From contig DHHM01000011.1 in NCBI GenBank assembly GCA_002403305.1, positions 173,247 through 237,246 on the forward strand: a stretch of DNA of 64,000 bases. Reading direction: 5' to 3'. Source of the stretch: Bacteroidales bacterium UBA4772 (GTDB taxonomy: Bacteria; Bacteroidota; Bacteroidia; Bacteroidales; VadinHA17). The position numbers and the translations under genes were made by a program. A model generated the notes under the pieces. The model ran no database searches. It saw nothing but the letters and a program-made list of their open reading frames with translations, and was not told the DNA's origin. Below, in pieces: positions 50,159 to 57,578 of this stretch (position 1 is its first letter; every line of letters begins with the position of its first letter).

Positions 50159-50587
50159 ATGGATAAGAAAGGAACCCTGATACTGTTGCATATCCCGGTC
50201 TGGGTCATAGCCATATTTATTGCCTGGTTCTTCAGTGCTGACGATTTTCCCGGAAGACGCCCGTCATATGTACTGCTCTCTACACTGGTCTCTTCGGTCT
50301 GGATGCTGGGGAGTTTCTACCTGTTTTACTCTTACCTGGTGCCAAAGTTCCTGACCGGGGGTAACAGGAGGCTTTTCTGGCTGTACGGGCTCATCTTCGT
50401 TCTGATAATCATGCCTGTCGTCGGGCTGATCCTTTTACTGATAACAGGAACCAGCGCTCTGACCCTGGCGGAGACGCTCTCAGCGCAAGGGCTTTTACCA
50501 TACACCGGAAGCGTTATTATCACCCTGGTATGCGGTGTGCTGGGCGCACTCTACCGGCTGCTGCTCAGGCGGTATCACTCCGTTTGA
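50159..50587 (+). CDS. Four-helix membrane protein resembling a LytS-type kinase sensor region
   Basis: 142 residues, four predicted membrane helices: LILLHIPVWVIAIFIAWFF, LSTLVSSVWMLGSFYLFYSY, LFWLYGLIFVLIIMPVVGLILLL and SVIITLVCGVLGALYRLL. The LLHI-W start and the LYRLLLR after the fourth helix resemble the membrane part of Bacteroidota LytS/YehU-type histidine kinases, where the kinase domain would follow. Here it ends within six residues (RRYHSV). It may be a truncated sensor or an independent small membrane protein; no kinase motif is found downstream. Confidence 0.55.
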   Translation: MDKKGTLILLHIPVWVIAIFIAWFFSADDFPGRRPSYVLLSTLVSSVWMLGSFYLFYSYLVPKFLTGGNRRLFWLYGLIFVLIIMPVVGLILLLITGTSALTLAETLSAQGLLPYTGSVIITLVCGVLGALYRLLLRRYHSV

Positions 50588-50627
50588 ATCTGGAGCGCAT
50601 ATAACCTTACCTACAAATCTTAGTTTT

Positions 50628-51569
50628 TCAAACCAGTTTTTCTTGAAGGCTGAGAGCCAGGTTCTCGATGTCCTTCCTTCTGGCGAGCACCTCCAGCCAC
50701 TCCTCGGGGATGGAGTCATAGCCGTACAGCACTCCTGCCAGTCCTCCTGTCACTGCCGCCGTAGTGTCGGTATCCCGACCAAGGTTAACTGCCTTCAGGA
50801 CAGCCCTCGCATAACTGCTGGTCCTCATGACGCACCACAGGGCAGCCTCAAGGGTATGCACCACATACCCATCGCTGGCTATCTGTTCATGCGGCAGGTT
50901 GAAGATATTCCTCCTGAGTATCCTGTTGAAGTGGCTTATCTCCTCAGGGCTGACACCGAACGACTCCAGCATCCCCGGCATCTCATTGCGGAGAGATGAG
51001 TATGCTTCGGTTTTATCCATTCCCGCAATAATGTAACCGGCAAATTCAAGGCAGATGAAGCAGGCGATTACCGACCGCACATGCCTGTGTGTCAGTCCTG
51101 ATACCTGCTGCGTGAGAAGGAACCGCTCCTCAGCAGGCTTGTCCGCCGTGATGAAGAGCAGCGGCATGATCCTCATCAGTGAGCCGTTGCCGTTCGACCA
51201 GTCGCCGTCGTCGCCCGCCATCTCCGGCGCCACGCCGTTGCCTATCCGTGACAGCGCCCGCCAGGTGATGCCGCCGATGTCGAAGATCTTGCCATGGGCG
51301 CTCCAAAAGCCTTTGCGGTGCCACCTGACAAAGTTCTGACCGATTGTGTTGAGGTCAAACCCCTCCGTCAGTGCTTCGGCGAGGCAGAAGGTGAGCGAGC
51401 TGTCGTCAGACCACGTCCCGGGAGGCTGCTGGTGTGTCCCATAGCCTCGCATGCCGGTGACGGGTTCTTTCCGCAGCTCCTCCCTCGATCGGAATACCAC
51501 AGGCACCCCCAGCGCATCGCCGACGGCAACACCCAAAAGCACATCCCTGTAGATATTTCTGACGCTCAT
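50628..51569 (-). CDS. ADP-ribosylglycohydrolase family protein
   Basis: 313 residues of the DraG-like all-alpha fold. Metal-binding motifs are GVAVGDALGVPVVF at the start, TWSDDSSLTFCLAEAL (the DD pair), NGNGSLMRIMPLLF and NLGRDTDTTAAVTGGLAGVLYG (the D-D-T cluster). Such enzymes remove ADP-ribose from proteins or small molecules, using two Mg ions. No ADP-ribosyltransferase (DraT-like) gene is nearby, so the target is open. Confidence 0.9.
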   Translation of the reverse strand: MSVRNIYRDVLLGVAVGDALGVPVVFRSREELRKEPVTGMRGYGTHQQPPGTWSDDSSLTFCLAEALTEGFDLNTIGQNFVRWHRKGFWSAHGKIFDIGGITWRALSRIGNGVAPEMAGDDGDWSNGNGSLMRIMPLLFITADKPAEERFLLTQQVSGLTHRHVRSVIACFICLEFAGYIIAGMDKTEAYSSLRNEMPGMLESFGVSPEEISHFNRILRRNIFNLPHEQIASDGYVVHTLEAALWCVMRTSSYARAVLKAVNLGRDTDTTAAVTGGLAGVLYGYDSIPEEWLEVLARRKDIENLALSLQEKLV

Positions 51570-51724
51570 CAGTTCGAAACCAATCTCTCCCCGGGGAGGT
51601 ATCGTCCTCTAAAGATATTAAAATTCCGCCGAACAGGGAATAATTGATGCGTTACCAATAAACTCATCTGACAGGTCGTTCAAAGCCGCTCCTGGCCGCT
51701 CCGGAACCTGTGCAGTATTTATTT

Positions 51725-51732
51725 TACCTTTG
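51725..51732 (+). promoter_or_regulatory. -7 promoter element that decides a start codon
   Basis: TACCTTTG matches TAnnTTTG. It ends one base before the ATG at 51734, so transcription would begin after that codon. The next in-frame ATG at 51758 is the likelier start of the following gene. Confidence 0.5.
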
Positions 51733-51757
51733 CATGACAGCATCAGTTGTCTCGTCA

Positions 51758-52234
51758 ATGAAGAGCGTCACGGCAAAAGAGCTAAGCCAGGAATTAACGT
51801 ATCGCACCCCCAAGGAGCTGCGCGATCTGTGCCTTCGCCTGGCGAGGTTCAAAAAGGAGAACAAGGAGCTCCTGACATACCTGCTGTTCGAATCATCCGA
51901 CGAACTCTCGTTTATCAGGAATGTAAAGGAGGAGATGGATGAGGAGTTTGATCAGATAAACCGGACAAGCTATTATTTTATTCGGAAAAGTGTCAGAAAA
52001 ATACTGAAGAACACCAGGAAGTACATCAGGTATTCGCAGAAGAAGCAGACGGAGGTCGAACTGTTGCTTCATTTCTGCACCAGGCTCAGGAACCTCTCCC
52101 CGCCGATACAGGGGAATGCCTCCCTCATGAATCTATTCAACAAACAGATAAACACTATCATCAGGAAGGTGTCTCTCCTGCACGAGGACCTGCAGCATGA
52201 CTATGGCATCGAGCTGAGAGAACTGAAAAAATAG
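51758..52234 (+). CDS. Conserved-looking helical protein of unknown function
   Basis: 158 residues from the ATG at 51758 (MKSVTAKELSQELTYRTPKE). The composition is highly charged and helical throughout: LRDLCLRLARFKKENKELLTYLLFES, SVRKILKNTRKYIRYSQKKQTE and VSLLHEDLQHDYGIELRELKK. No membrane segment, no signal peptide and no catalytic motif. The family is not recognised. Codon use is like the neighbours, and a promoter element is present, so it is probably a real gene. Confidence 0.7.
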   Translation: MKSVTAKELSQELTYRTPKELRDLCLRLARFKKENKELLTYLLFESSDELSFIRNVKEEMDEEFDQINRTSYYFIRKSVRKILKNTRKYIRYSQKKQTEVELLLHFCTRLRNLSPPIQGNASLMNLFNKQINTIIRKVSLLHEDLQHDYGIELRELKK

Positions 52235-52275
52235 CTAAAAAAATCAGGGAATTTCTTACGCATTGCGGTAATACT

Positions 52276-53499
52276 TTACCGTTTCGCTGGTCCTTTCAAC
52301 TTGTTTATATGCTCAGTGACCTGCTGGAGGATATCTTTTACACTTTCAGGGTCCATCCCGGTCTTCGCGGCAATGGACCTGTAGTCCGGCTCCTTCCCTG
52401 CATTGATATCCGGCATGGCCAGATTCAGGAGCATGTTGAGGTTATCCAGTTCTTGCTGTTTTTCAGCGGAGATGTCCTTTTGGAAAAGGTGGCTGTAATC
52501 AGGCAGATCGATCTCCCTGCCGAGAATGTCAGATGCAACCTTTAACATGGTCTGGTTTACCCGGAGATCCGGTTCAGCGTCAAGCTCCAGGCCATATTCG
52601 GCAAGTACCTTTATCAGTTCGGCGAAACCCCTGTCGGTCATCGCCGTGAGCAGAAGCGTATTCTTGTTTTCGTCATACCAGGCTTCTGCAAAATGCGGAT
52701 GCGTGCCCCACCTTTTGAGAGTCAGACGATAGACGCCGTGGCTGTAAGCCGACTTAAACTGACCGGCGAGATTCGGGGTATCGAGGTTTGGAATGTCATA
52801 TTCCGCCATAACACGTAGTATCCGGTAGTTTTTACTTATCAGTATCGGCAAGGTTGAGCCGGTTATGAGAAGCATGAAGGGAACAGGATTGGCCTCCACC
52901 TCTGCAATGAGGTCGAGTTCGTTATCAATGTCAGCATTTACCTCCGTAGCGAAGAAGTAAATGTCATCGGGTTCAAATCCGTTGAAGGGGTTGACCGGAC
53001 CGTAGGTCTGCCAGCAGGAGCCGTTGAACGTCACCAGGGTGAGCCAGAGGGCTACCCTCTGTGTCTTCAGGGTCTCGGTAACAGCCGGAGAGTAAAGTAG
53101 GAAATCGTTTCCGCGAAAGACATCCTCCATCAGGTAAAAATCACCGGCAGGATTCGCGGTGATGGTGCTGAAGCTGAATCTCCAGGGATTATCTGCCTGG
53201 AATTCCAGGAACTTCATTTCATCGCTGGTCAGCTTTTTCAGAGCACTATGGTACAGAAATTTCCTGATCAGACCGTCCTCCCTGAAGACCCTGTGGGCCA
53301 GGTACTGTGCTTTGGCCATGGAGTCCCAGCTGGCCGGAAGCTTGGCTGCGGCGCGACTGTAACGGGCAAAGTCGCGTTGCATAACCTTCTCCAGGTTATC
53401 ATGTGCAGCAGCGTGGTAGATGAGAAATTTGTCGACCAGCTTTGCCGTCAGTTTGCTGTTCTCATCACATACTTTCTTAATCCTGTCATACTTATCCAT
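52276..53499 (-). CDS. Unrecognised 407-residue cytosolic protein
   Basis: No signal peptide or membrane helix. N-terminal helical region (IKKVCDENSKLTAKLVDKFLIYHAAAHDNLEK), a middle with beta character (PWRFSFSTITANPAGDFYLMEDVF, FNGSCWQTYGPVNPFNGF), and a C-terminal helical tail ending EHINKLKGPAKR. I do not recognise a domain. The composition and absence of internal stops argue it is a real gene. It stands alone next to an area of degraded genes. Confidence 0.65.
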   Translation of the reverse strand: MDKYDRIKKVCDENSKLTAKLVDKFLIYHAAAHDNLEKVMQRDFARYSRAAAKLPASWDSMAKAQYLAHRVFREDGLIRKFLYHSALKKLTSDEMKFLEFQADNPWRFSFSTITANPAGDFYLMEDVFRGNDFLLYSPAVTETLKTQRVALWLTLVTFNGSCWQTYGPVNPFNGFEPDDIYFFATEVNADIDNELDLIAEVEANPVPFMLLITGSTLPILISKNYRILRVMAEYDIPNLDTPNLAGQFKSAYSHGVYRLTLKRWGTHPHFAEAWYDENKNTLLLTAMTDRGFAELIKVLAEYGLELDAEPDLRVNQTMLKVASDILGREIDLPDYSHLFQKDISAEKQQELDNLNMLLNLAMPDINAGKEPDYRSIAAKTGMDPESVKDILQQVTEHINKLKGPAKR

Positions 53500-53596
53500 A
53501 CTTTGGTCTCAAGGTTTTATGAAATAAAAATAGGTCATTCAGATCAATTCCGGTGCAAAGAAATATAAAGAAAATAACTGCAGTTATCGTACAACA

Positions 53597-53935
53597 TTGT
53601 CTCACTCTTTTTTTGTCCGGCGCTGCCCGGAGAAAAATCCTTACTATAAGCATGGTGCGGCAGCACGCTGGGTGCTTACCGGCGAGGACAACAGCCTTAT
53701 CGGGCGCATCGCGGCCTTCATCGACTATAACCTTGCAAATACCTATGACCAGGGCCCGGGGCATGCTGATGGGCGTCATCCCCAAATACCAGGGATTGGG
53801 AATAGAGTCGGCCTTTATCCTGAAACTGAGGGAAGCTATAAAGCATAAGCCTCATTATAAGGAGGTTGAATTCTCATGGGTGAGCGTCTTCAATCCCAAA
53901 ATACGCAGGATATTCGTTTCGGCAGGAAGTACATC
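53597..53935 (+). pseudogene. Eroded GNAT-type acetyltransferase (head and tail fused out of frame)
   Basis: In one frame (53627-53746): KNPYYKHGAAARWVL and IGRIAAFIDYNLANTYDQ, an early part of the ~380-residue Bacteroidota GNAT-like family. From about 53747 the match shifts to another frame: MGVIPKYQGLGIESAFILKL and YKEVEFSWVSVFNPKIRRIF, the C-terminal acetyl-CoA-binding part. The central ~200 residues are gone and the join is out of frame, so no functional product is possible. The N- and C-terminal ends are also missing. Confidence 0.65.
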
Positions 53936-53938
53936 GAT

Positions 53939-54456
53939 TCATTCGCCCCCGGCACCTCTGTTGACGTCAACATCGATGGTCTTAAATCCTGCCCCAAGGG
54001 TTGACAGGATCTCTCCGTCTGATGTATTAAGGGTGGCTATTTCAGCTATTGGCGTGATAGTGTCATTCTCCATGCCGGGAAGGTAATAAAGCCATAGAAA
54101 CGGGGTGCTGCCGTCACAGCCGCGGTTAAGGTCGAAGCTCAGCTGGTAATAATCCCGGTCTTGCGGGCCTCGTCGTCGCAGAATTGCCATACAGGAATAA
54201 GAGCGTTCTGGGTGTAGTTGCAGAATACAAGCTTGTTGGGGACACTGTTGAGCCAGGCATCGTAATCATTTTTGCTGATGATGTTATGTCCCAGTTAACT
54301 GTCGCCTCCGTACATCTCGAGGTGCTGCTCCATATTGGATGCGAATTTGTCAAACTCCTGCTGGGTGATCACAGAGGTATTGATGGAGCCGGAGCCGTAT
54401 CCCTTCGAGAAGCTGGCTTCGGCATATACTGCAACGTTCACACTCTCCTTTACATC
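53939..54456 (-). pseudogene. MACPF (perforin-like) protein remnant
   Basis: Reading the minus strand from 54456: DVKESVNVAVYAEASFSKGYGSGS, TSVITQQEFDKFASNMEQ, MYGGDS, then an in-frame TAA (54296-54298). It continues LGHNIISKNDYDAWLNSV, KLVFCNYTQNALIPVWQFCDDEARK. A frame change near 54145 leads to YYQLSFDLNRGCDGSTPFLWLYY and DVDVNRGAGGE. The YGGD, W-SV and IP-W-CDD pattern resembles Bacteroidota MACPF proteins, some of which are secreted antibacterial toxins. One stop, one frameshift and a lost N-terminus show it is dead. Family assignment is by pattern memory. Confidence 0.55.
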
Positions 54457-54469
54457 ACGCGTGCGTCCA

Positions 54470-54782
54470 GAGACAGATATTGCCGGTCTGTGGGACGGCG
54501 CAGTGAACGCCTTCGGCCGGGTAGATATCTGGGTTAACAATGGCGGCAAGTCAAATGACCAGACCCCATTCCATGAGCTTGATCCGGCTGTCTTCATCCG
54601 CATCATTGATACCAACGTCAAAGGAGTGATGCTCGCCACCCATATTGCCTATAACCGCATGCTGAAGCAGGGCTTCGGGGCTCTCTACAACATGGAGGGA
54701 CTGGGGAGCGACGGGCGGCGGATCACAGGACTCACACCGTACGGCACATCCTCCTCCGGCAGCGTCAGGCAATTGTCCGGTT
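54470..54782 (+). pseudogene. Fragment of a short-chain dehydrogenase (SDR)
   Basis: About 104 codons: DIAGLWDGAVNAFGRVDIWVNNGG, PAVFIRIIDTNVKGVMLATHI and GFGALYNMEGLGSDGRRITGLTPYGTSSSG match the middle of an SDR. The N-terminal GxxxGxG nucleotide-binding loop is absent and the catalytic YxxxK reads YGTSS, so Lys is lost. The frame runs on to 54976 (FGLLRSYHQLAPGHYIHFVN onward) without recognisable homology. 54783-55074 holds nothing else that I can identify. Confidence 0.6.
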
Positions 54783-55074
54783 GGCTGCCGATAGCCCTTA
54801 AATTCGGCCTTTTAAGATCTTATCATCAGTTGGCTCCAGGACACTACATTCATTTCGTGAATAAAAAAATAGGGCTGAAAGCCACAAAACCGGTCTTTAC
54901 CTGTGAGGACAGGAAACTTATATTGCCTCAAGGATGCACGGGGTGCTGGAAAAAATTGATGGTGCCTGGAGGATGAGGCAGCAGCACTTCTCCTATGCCC
55001 GCCAGTGAGCCTTCTCGCCCCGGCTGATGACAGTATAATTTAGCCTGTATGTCAATGACAGGATACAGGGAGCA

Positions 55075-55920
55075 TCACCCGATCTTTACCGAGGTCATCG
55101 TCATCGAGCCCGCGAGGGGCTTGTCATTGAACAGCTCCACCGGTTCACCGGGTTCCTTCAGCGCGAGAGTATAGAGCAGCGGGAGAAAATGCTCGGGAGT
55201 CGGGATTGCAAGCCTGAAAGCCCTGCCCTGTGAGCTGTAATTTATCAGCGGACTGTGGTCGCCACTCATGATATGACTCTTCATTGCCTCCCCGGCTTCC
55301 GTGGCCCAGTCGTATGCGTATCCCGGTGTGTTGAGATGCTCCCACGACACCAGCCCGAGGTTGTGTACCATATTGCCGCTGCCGATTATCAGGATCCCTT
55401 TCCTTCGCAGCGGGGTGAGCTCCCGGGCCAGGTCGTAGTGCTGCTGCGGCGACAGCTGGTAGTCGAGACTCAGCTCCACGACCGGCACGTCAGCATCAGG
55501 ATACATTCTCCTGATGACGATCCAGGCACCGTGATCAAGACCCCAGACCCTGTCGAGCTCAATGATCCTCTCCCGGACCGTCTTCTTTGTGGCTTCTGCC
55601 AGCGCAGGACTGCCCGGGGCAGGGTACTGCACCTCATACAGCTTACGTGGAAATCCCCCGAAGTCGTGTATGGTCTCCGGCTTTTGCATAGCTGTCACCT
55701 TCGTGCCTTTCGACTGCCAGTGAGCAGAGACGCACAATATGGCCGAGGGCCGTGGCAGCCTCGTTCCCATGTCGCGCCATCCCGCGGCAAACTCATTCTC
55801 TTCTATTGCGTTCATAGGACTGCCGTGCCCCACAAACAATACGGGCATCCTTTCTGACGGATCACCGTCATCCCGGGTGTTCAACCTCTCGTCTTGCATT
55901 TTTGAAAGCAGTTTCACCAT
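55075..55920 (-). CDS. ygiD: Extradiol ring-cleavage dioxygenase (YgiD/DODA family)
   Basis: 281 residues. LFVGHGSPMNAIEENEF, AILCVSAHWQSKGTKVTAM, ETIHDFGGFPRKLYEVQYPAPG and LIIGSGNMVHNLGLVSWEHL carry the conserved His residues that bind the metal in LigB-type 4,5-DOPA extradiol dioxygenases. Physiological substrate in bacteria is uncertain; it opens catechol-like rings in vitro in related proteins. The start is the ATG at 55920, with an alternative at 55899. Confidence 0.9.
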   Translation of the reverse strand: MVKLLSKMQDERLNTRDDGDPSERMPVLFVGHGSPMNAIEENEFAAGWRDMGTRLPRPSAILCVSAHWQSKGTKVTAMQKPETIHDFGGFPRKLYEVQYPAPGSPALAEATKKTVRERIIELDRVWGLDHGAWIVIRRMYPDADVPVVELSLDYQLSPQQHYDLARELTPLRRKGILIIGSGNMVHNLGLVSWEHLNTPGYAYDWATEAGEAMKSHIMSGDHSPLINYSSQGRAFRLAIPTPEHFLPLLYTLALKEPGEPVELFNDKPLAGSMTMTSVKIG

Positions 55921-56055
55921 ATCGCTGTTTTAAACTTCAACAATGAAAGATACGAAAAGTTGAACCGTGATAATCAGAATGATAACCATGAGAATCCGGG
56001 ACGCAGGGAACGGACCGCTCTTCAGATGAAGAAATGAAATGTTAGATGGAACCGG

Positions 56056-56208
56056 TCATATGCAGCACGGCGTGCCCGGGTCCTCTGAGAGGATCAGTTC
56101 AGTGTCCGTGGTCCTCAGATAGAACTGCGCCAGAACAATCTGTTTCCGTTGGGCCTGAACCAGGGTGGAGGTAAGCAGTGCATCGAGGCTGTAAATATTA
56201 TGCATCAT
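56056..56208 (-). CDS. Possible small protein (50 residues)
   Basis: Short minus-strand frame beginning MMHNIYSLDALLTSTLVQAQ and ending DPGTPCCI. It is the only sizeable frame in the 438-bp gap 55921-56359, and no family is recognised. It could be a small gene or the relic of a longer one. The rest of the gap has no gene except the operator-like sites before the ATPase. Confidence 0.25.
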   Translation of the reverse strand: MMHNIYSLDALLTSTLVQAQRKQIVLAQFYLRTTDTELILSEDPGTPCCI

Positions 56209-56278
56209 CTACTTTAAAGTATTGAGAATAATTTTGGTTGTGCTCCAATTGTTGTGTAAAGGATATGCAATTAAACAC

Positions 56279-56328
56279 CTTACCATAAGGTAACTTACTA
56301 AAAAGTAACTTACCAATTTGTAAGTCTT
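56279..56328 (+). promoter_or_regulatory. Iterated operator-like sites before the STAND ATPase gene
   Basis: GTAACTTAC, a palindrome about its central C, occurs at 56290-56298 and 56305-56313, and a third partial copy GTAAGTCTT at 56320-56328. Their starts are exactly 15 bp apart. An overlapping inverted repeat, CCTTA-CCA-TAAGG, covers 56279-56291. The ATPase ATG is at 56360. This looks like a set of regulator-binding sites. Confidence 0.55.
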
Positions 56329-56359
56329 ATTTTTTTACTTTACATTTATCAAAAAAATC

Positions 56360-57496
56360 ATGGAGACTCCATTTGTTTTTGGCAAAGTTGCTTCTGATAA
56401 GAATTTTACTGACAGGAAGCAGGAGACGGAAAGACTGGTTCGGAACTTCAGCTCAGCTGTAAATACCATCCTTATTTCACCCAGGAGATGGGGCAAGACA
56501 TCACTCGTTGTGCATGCGGCAGACCTGGCGAAGAAGAAAAATAAGGATATCAGATTCTGTTTCGTTGATCTCAATAATGTAAGGACAGAGGAACAGTTTT
56601 ACCGGTATTTTGCTGCCGCCGTTCTACGCAGCTCCGCAAACCGTGTATCGGAACTGCTCGATAATGCCCGCAAGTTCCTGGGCAGGTTCATCCCTAATGT
56701 GACATTCAGCCCCGGACCGGATAGTGAGTTCAGGCTTAGTATGGATTGGGCGGAGGTAAAAAGAACTCCGGAGGATGTCCTGAATTTTGCCGATAGGATC
56801 GGAGCTGAGAAGAAGATCAGAATAGTCGTATGCATTGATGAATTTCAGAATATTTCAGGCTTTGAAGATCCTGCCGGCTTCCAGAAAAAGCTGCGGGCCC
56901 ACTGGCAGGCTCACAGGATGGCTTCCTATTGTATTTATGGCAGCAAGCGACACATGCTGATGGACGTGTTCACATCTCCATCGATGCCGTTTTACAAGTT
57001 CGGAGATATTCTCTTCCTTGAAAAGATCTCGGCAGATGACTGGATCTCATTTATCAAAAAACGATTTACCCAAACCGGCAAAACAATAGACAGCAAAGAT
57101 GCGGGATTGATTGCCGGGCTCACGGACTGTCATCCCTACTATGTTCAGCAACTTGCCCAGCTGTCATGGTTCAGGACCGAGAACATATGCACCGGCGAAA
57201 TTATTAACTCGGCATACAACAGCCTGGTCCTGCAGTTGAGCATGTTATTTCAGAATCTTACCGACGGTCTGAGCAATACTCAGATCAATTTCCTTAAAGC
57301 TTTGATAGATGAAGTCAGACAGCTAAGCTCGCAAAATACAATCATCGATTATGGGCTTGGCACATCAGGTAACGTTATGAAGATAAAAAAAGCCCTGATA
57401 TCCAAAGAAATTATTGATGAAGGCGGTTCCGGGGTTAGATTCTTAGATCCACTGTATATGAGCTGGTTGCGAGATTATTATTTCAAATATACCTGA
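56360..57496 (+). CDS. STAND-type (ATPase_2) AAA protein
   Basis: 378 residues. The Walker A is ILISPRRWGKTSLV (residues 38-51) and the Walker B is IVVCIDEFQNI, followed by the sensor-like SYCIYGSKRHMLMDVF. DCHPYYVQQLAQLSW and a winged-helix-like C-terminus (GLSNTQINFLKALIDE, VRFLDPLYMSWLRDYYF) complete the MNS/ATPase_2 (PF01637) layout common in prokaryotic STAND proteins. It is preceded by iterated palindromes that may be operator sites. No partner nuclease or transmembrane effector is adjacent. Roles in this family range from regulation to defence; none can be fixed here. Confidence 0.83.
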   Translation: METPFVFGKVASDKNFTDRKQETERLVRNFSSAVNTILISPRRWGKTSLVVHAADLAKKKNKDIRFCFVDLNNVRTEEQFYRYFAAAVLRSSANRVSELLDNARKFLGRFIPNVTFSPGPDSEFRLSMDWAEVKRTPEDVLNFADRIGAEKKIRIVVCIDEFQNISGFEDPAGFQKKLRAHWQAHRMASYCIYGSKRHMLMDVFTSPSMPFYKFGDILFLEKISADDWISFIKKRFTQTGKTIDSKDAGLIAGLTDCHPYYVQQLAQLSWFRTENICTGEIINSAYNSLVLQLSMLFQNLTDGLSNTQINFLKALIDEVRQLSSQNTIIDYGLGTSGNVMKIKKALISKEIIDEGGSGVRFLDPLYMSWLRDYYFKYT

Positions 57497-57578
57497 TGGT
57501 TCCCATTATTATCCCGGTAGTGCTGTTTCAGCGTCACATCCAGTTAAACCAGATGCCTGCCGCCGGGCACGGGCATCC

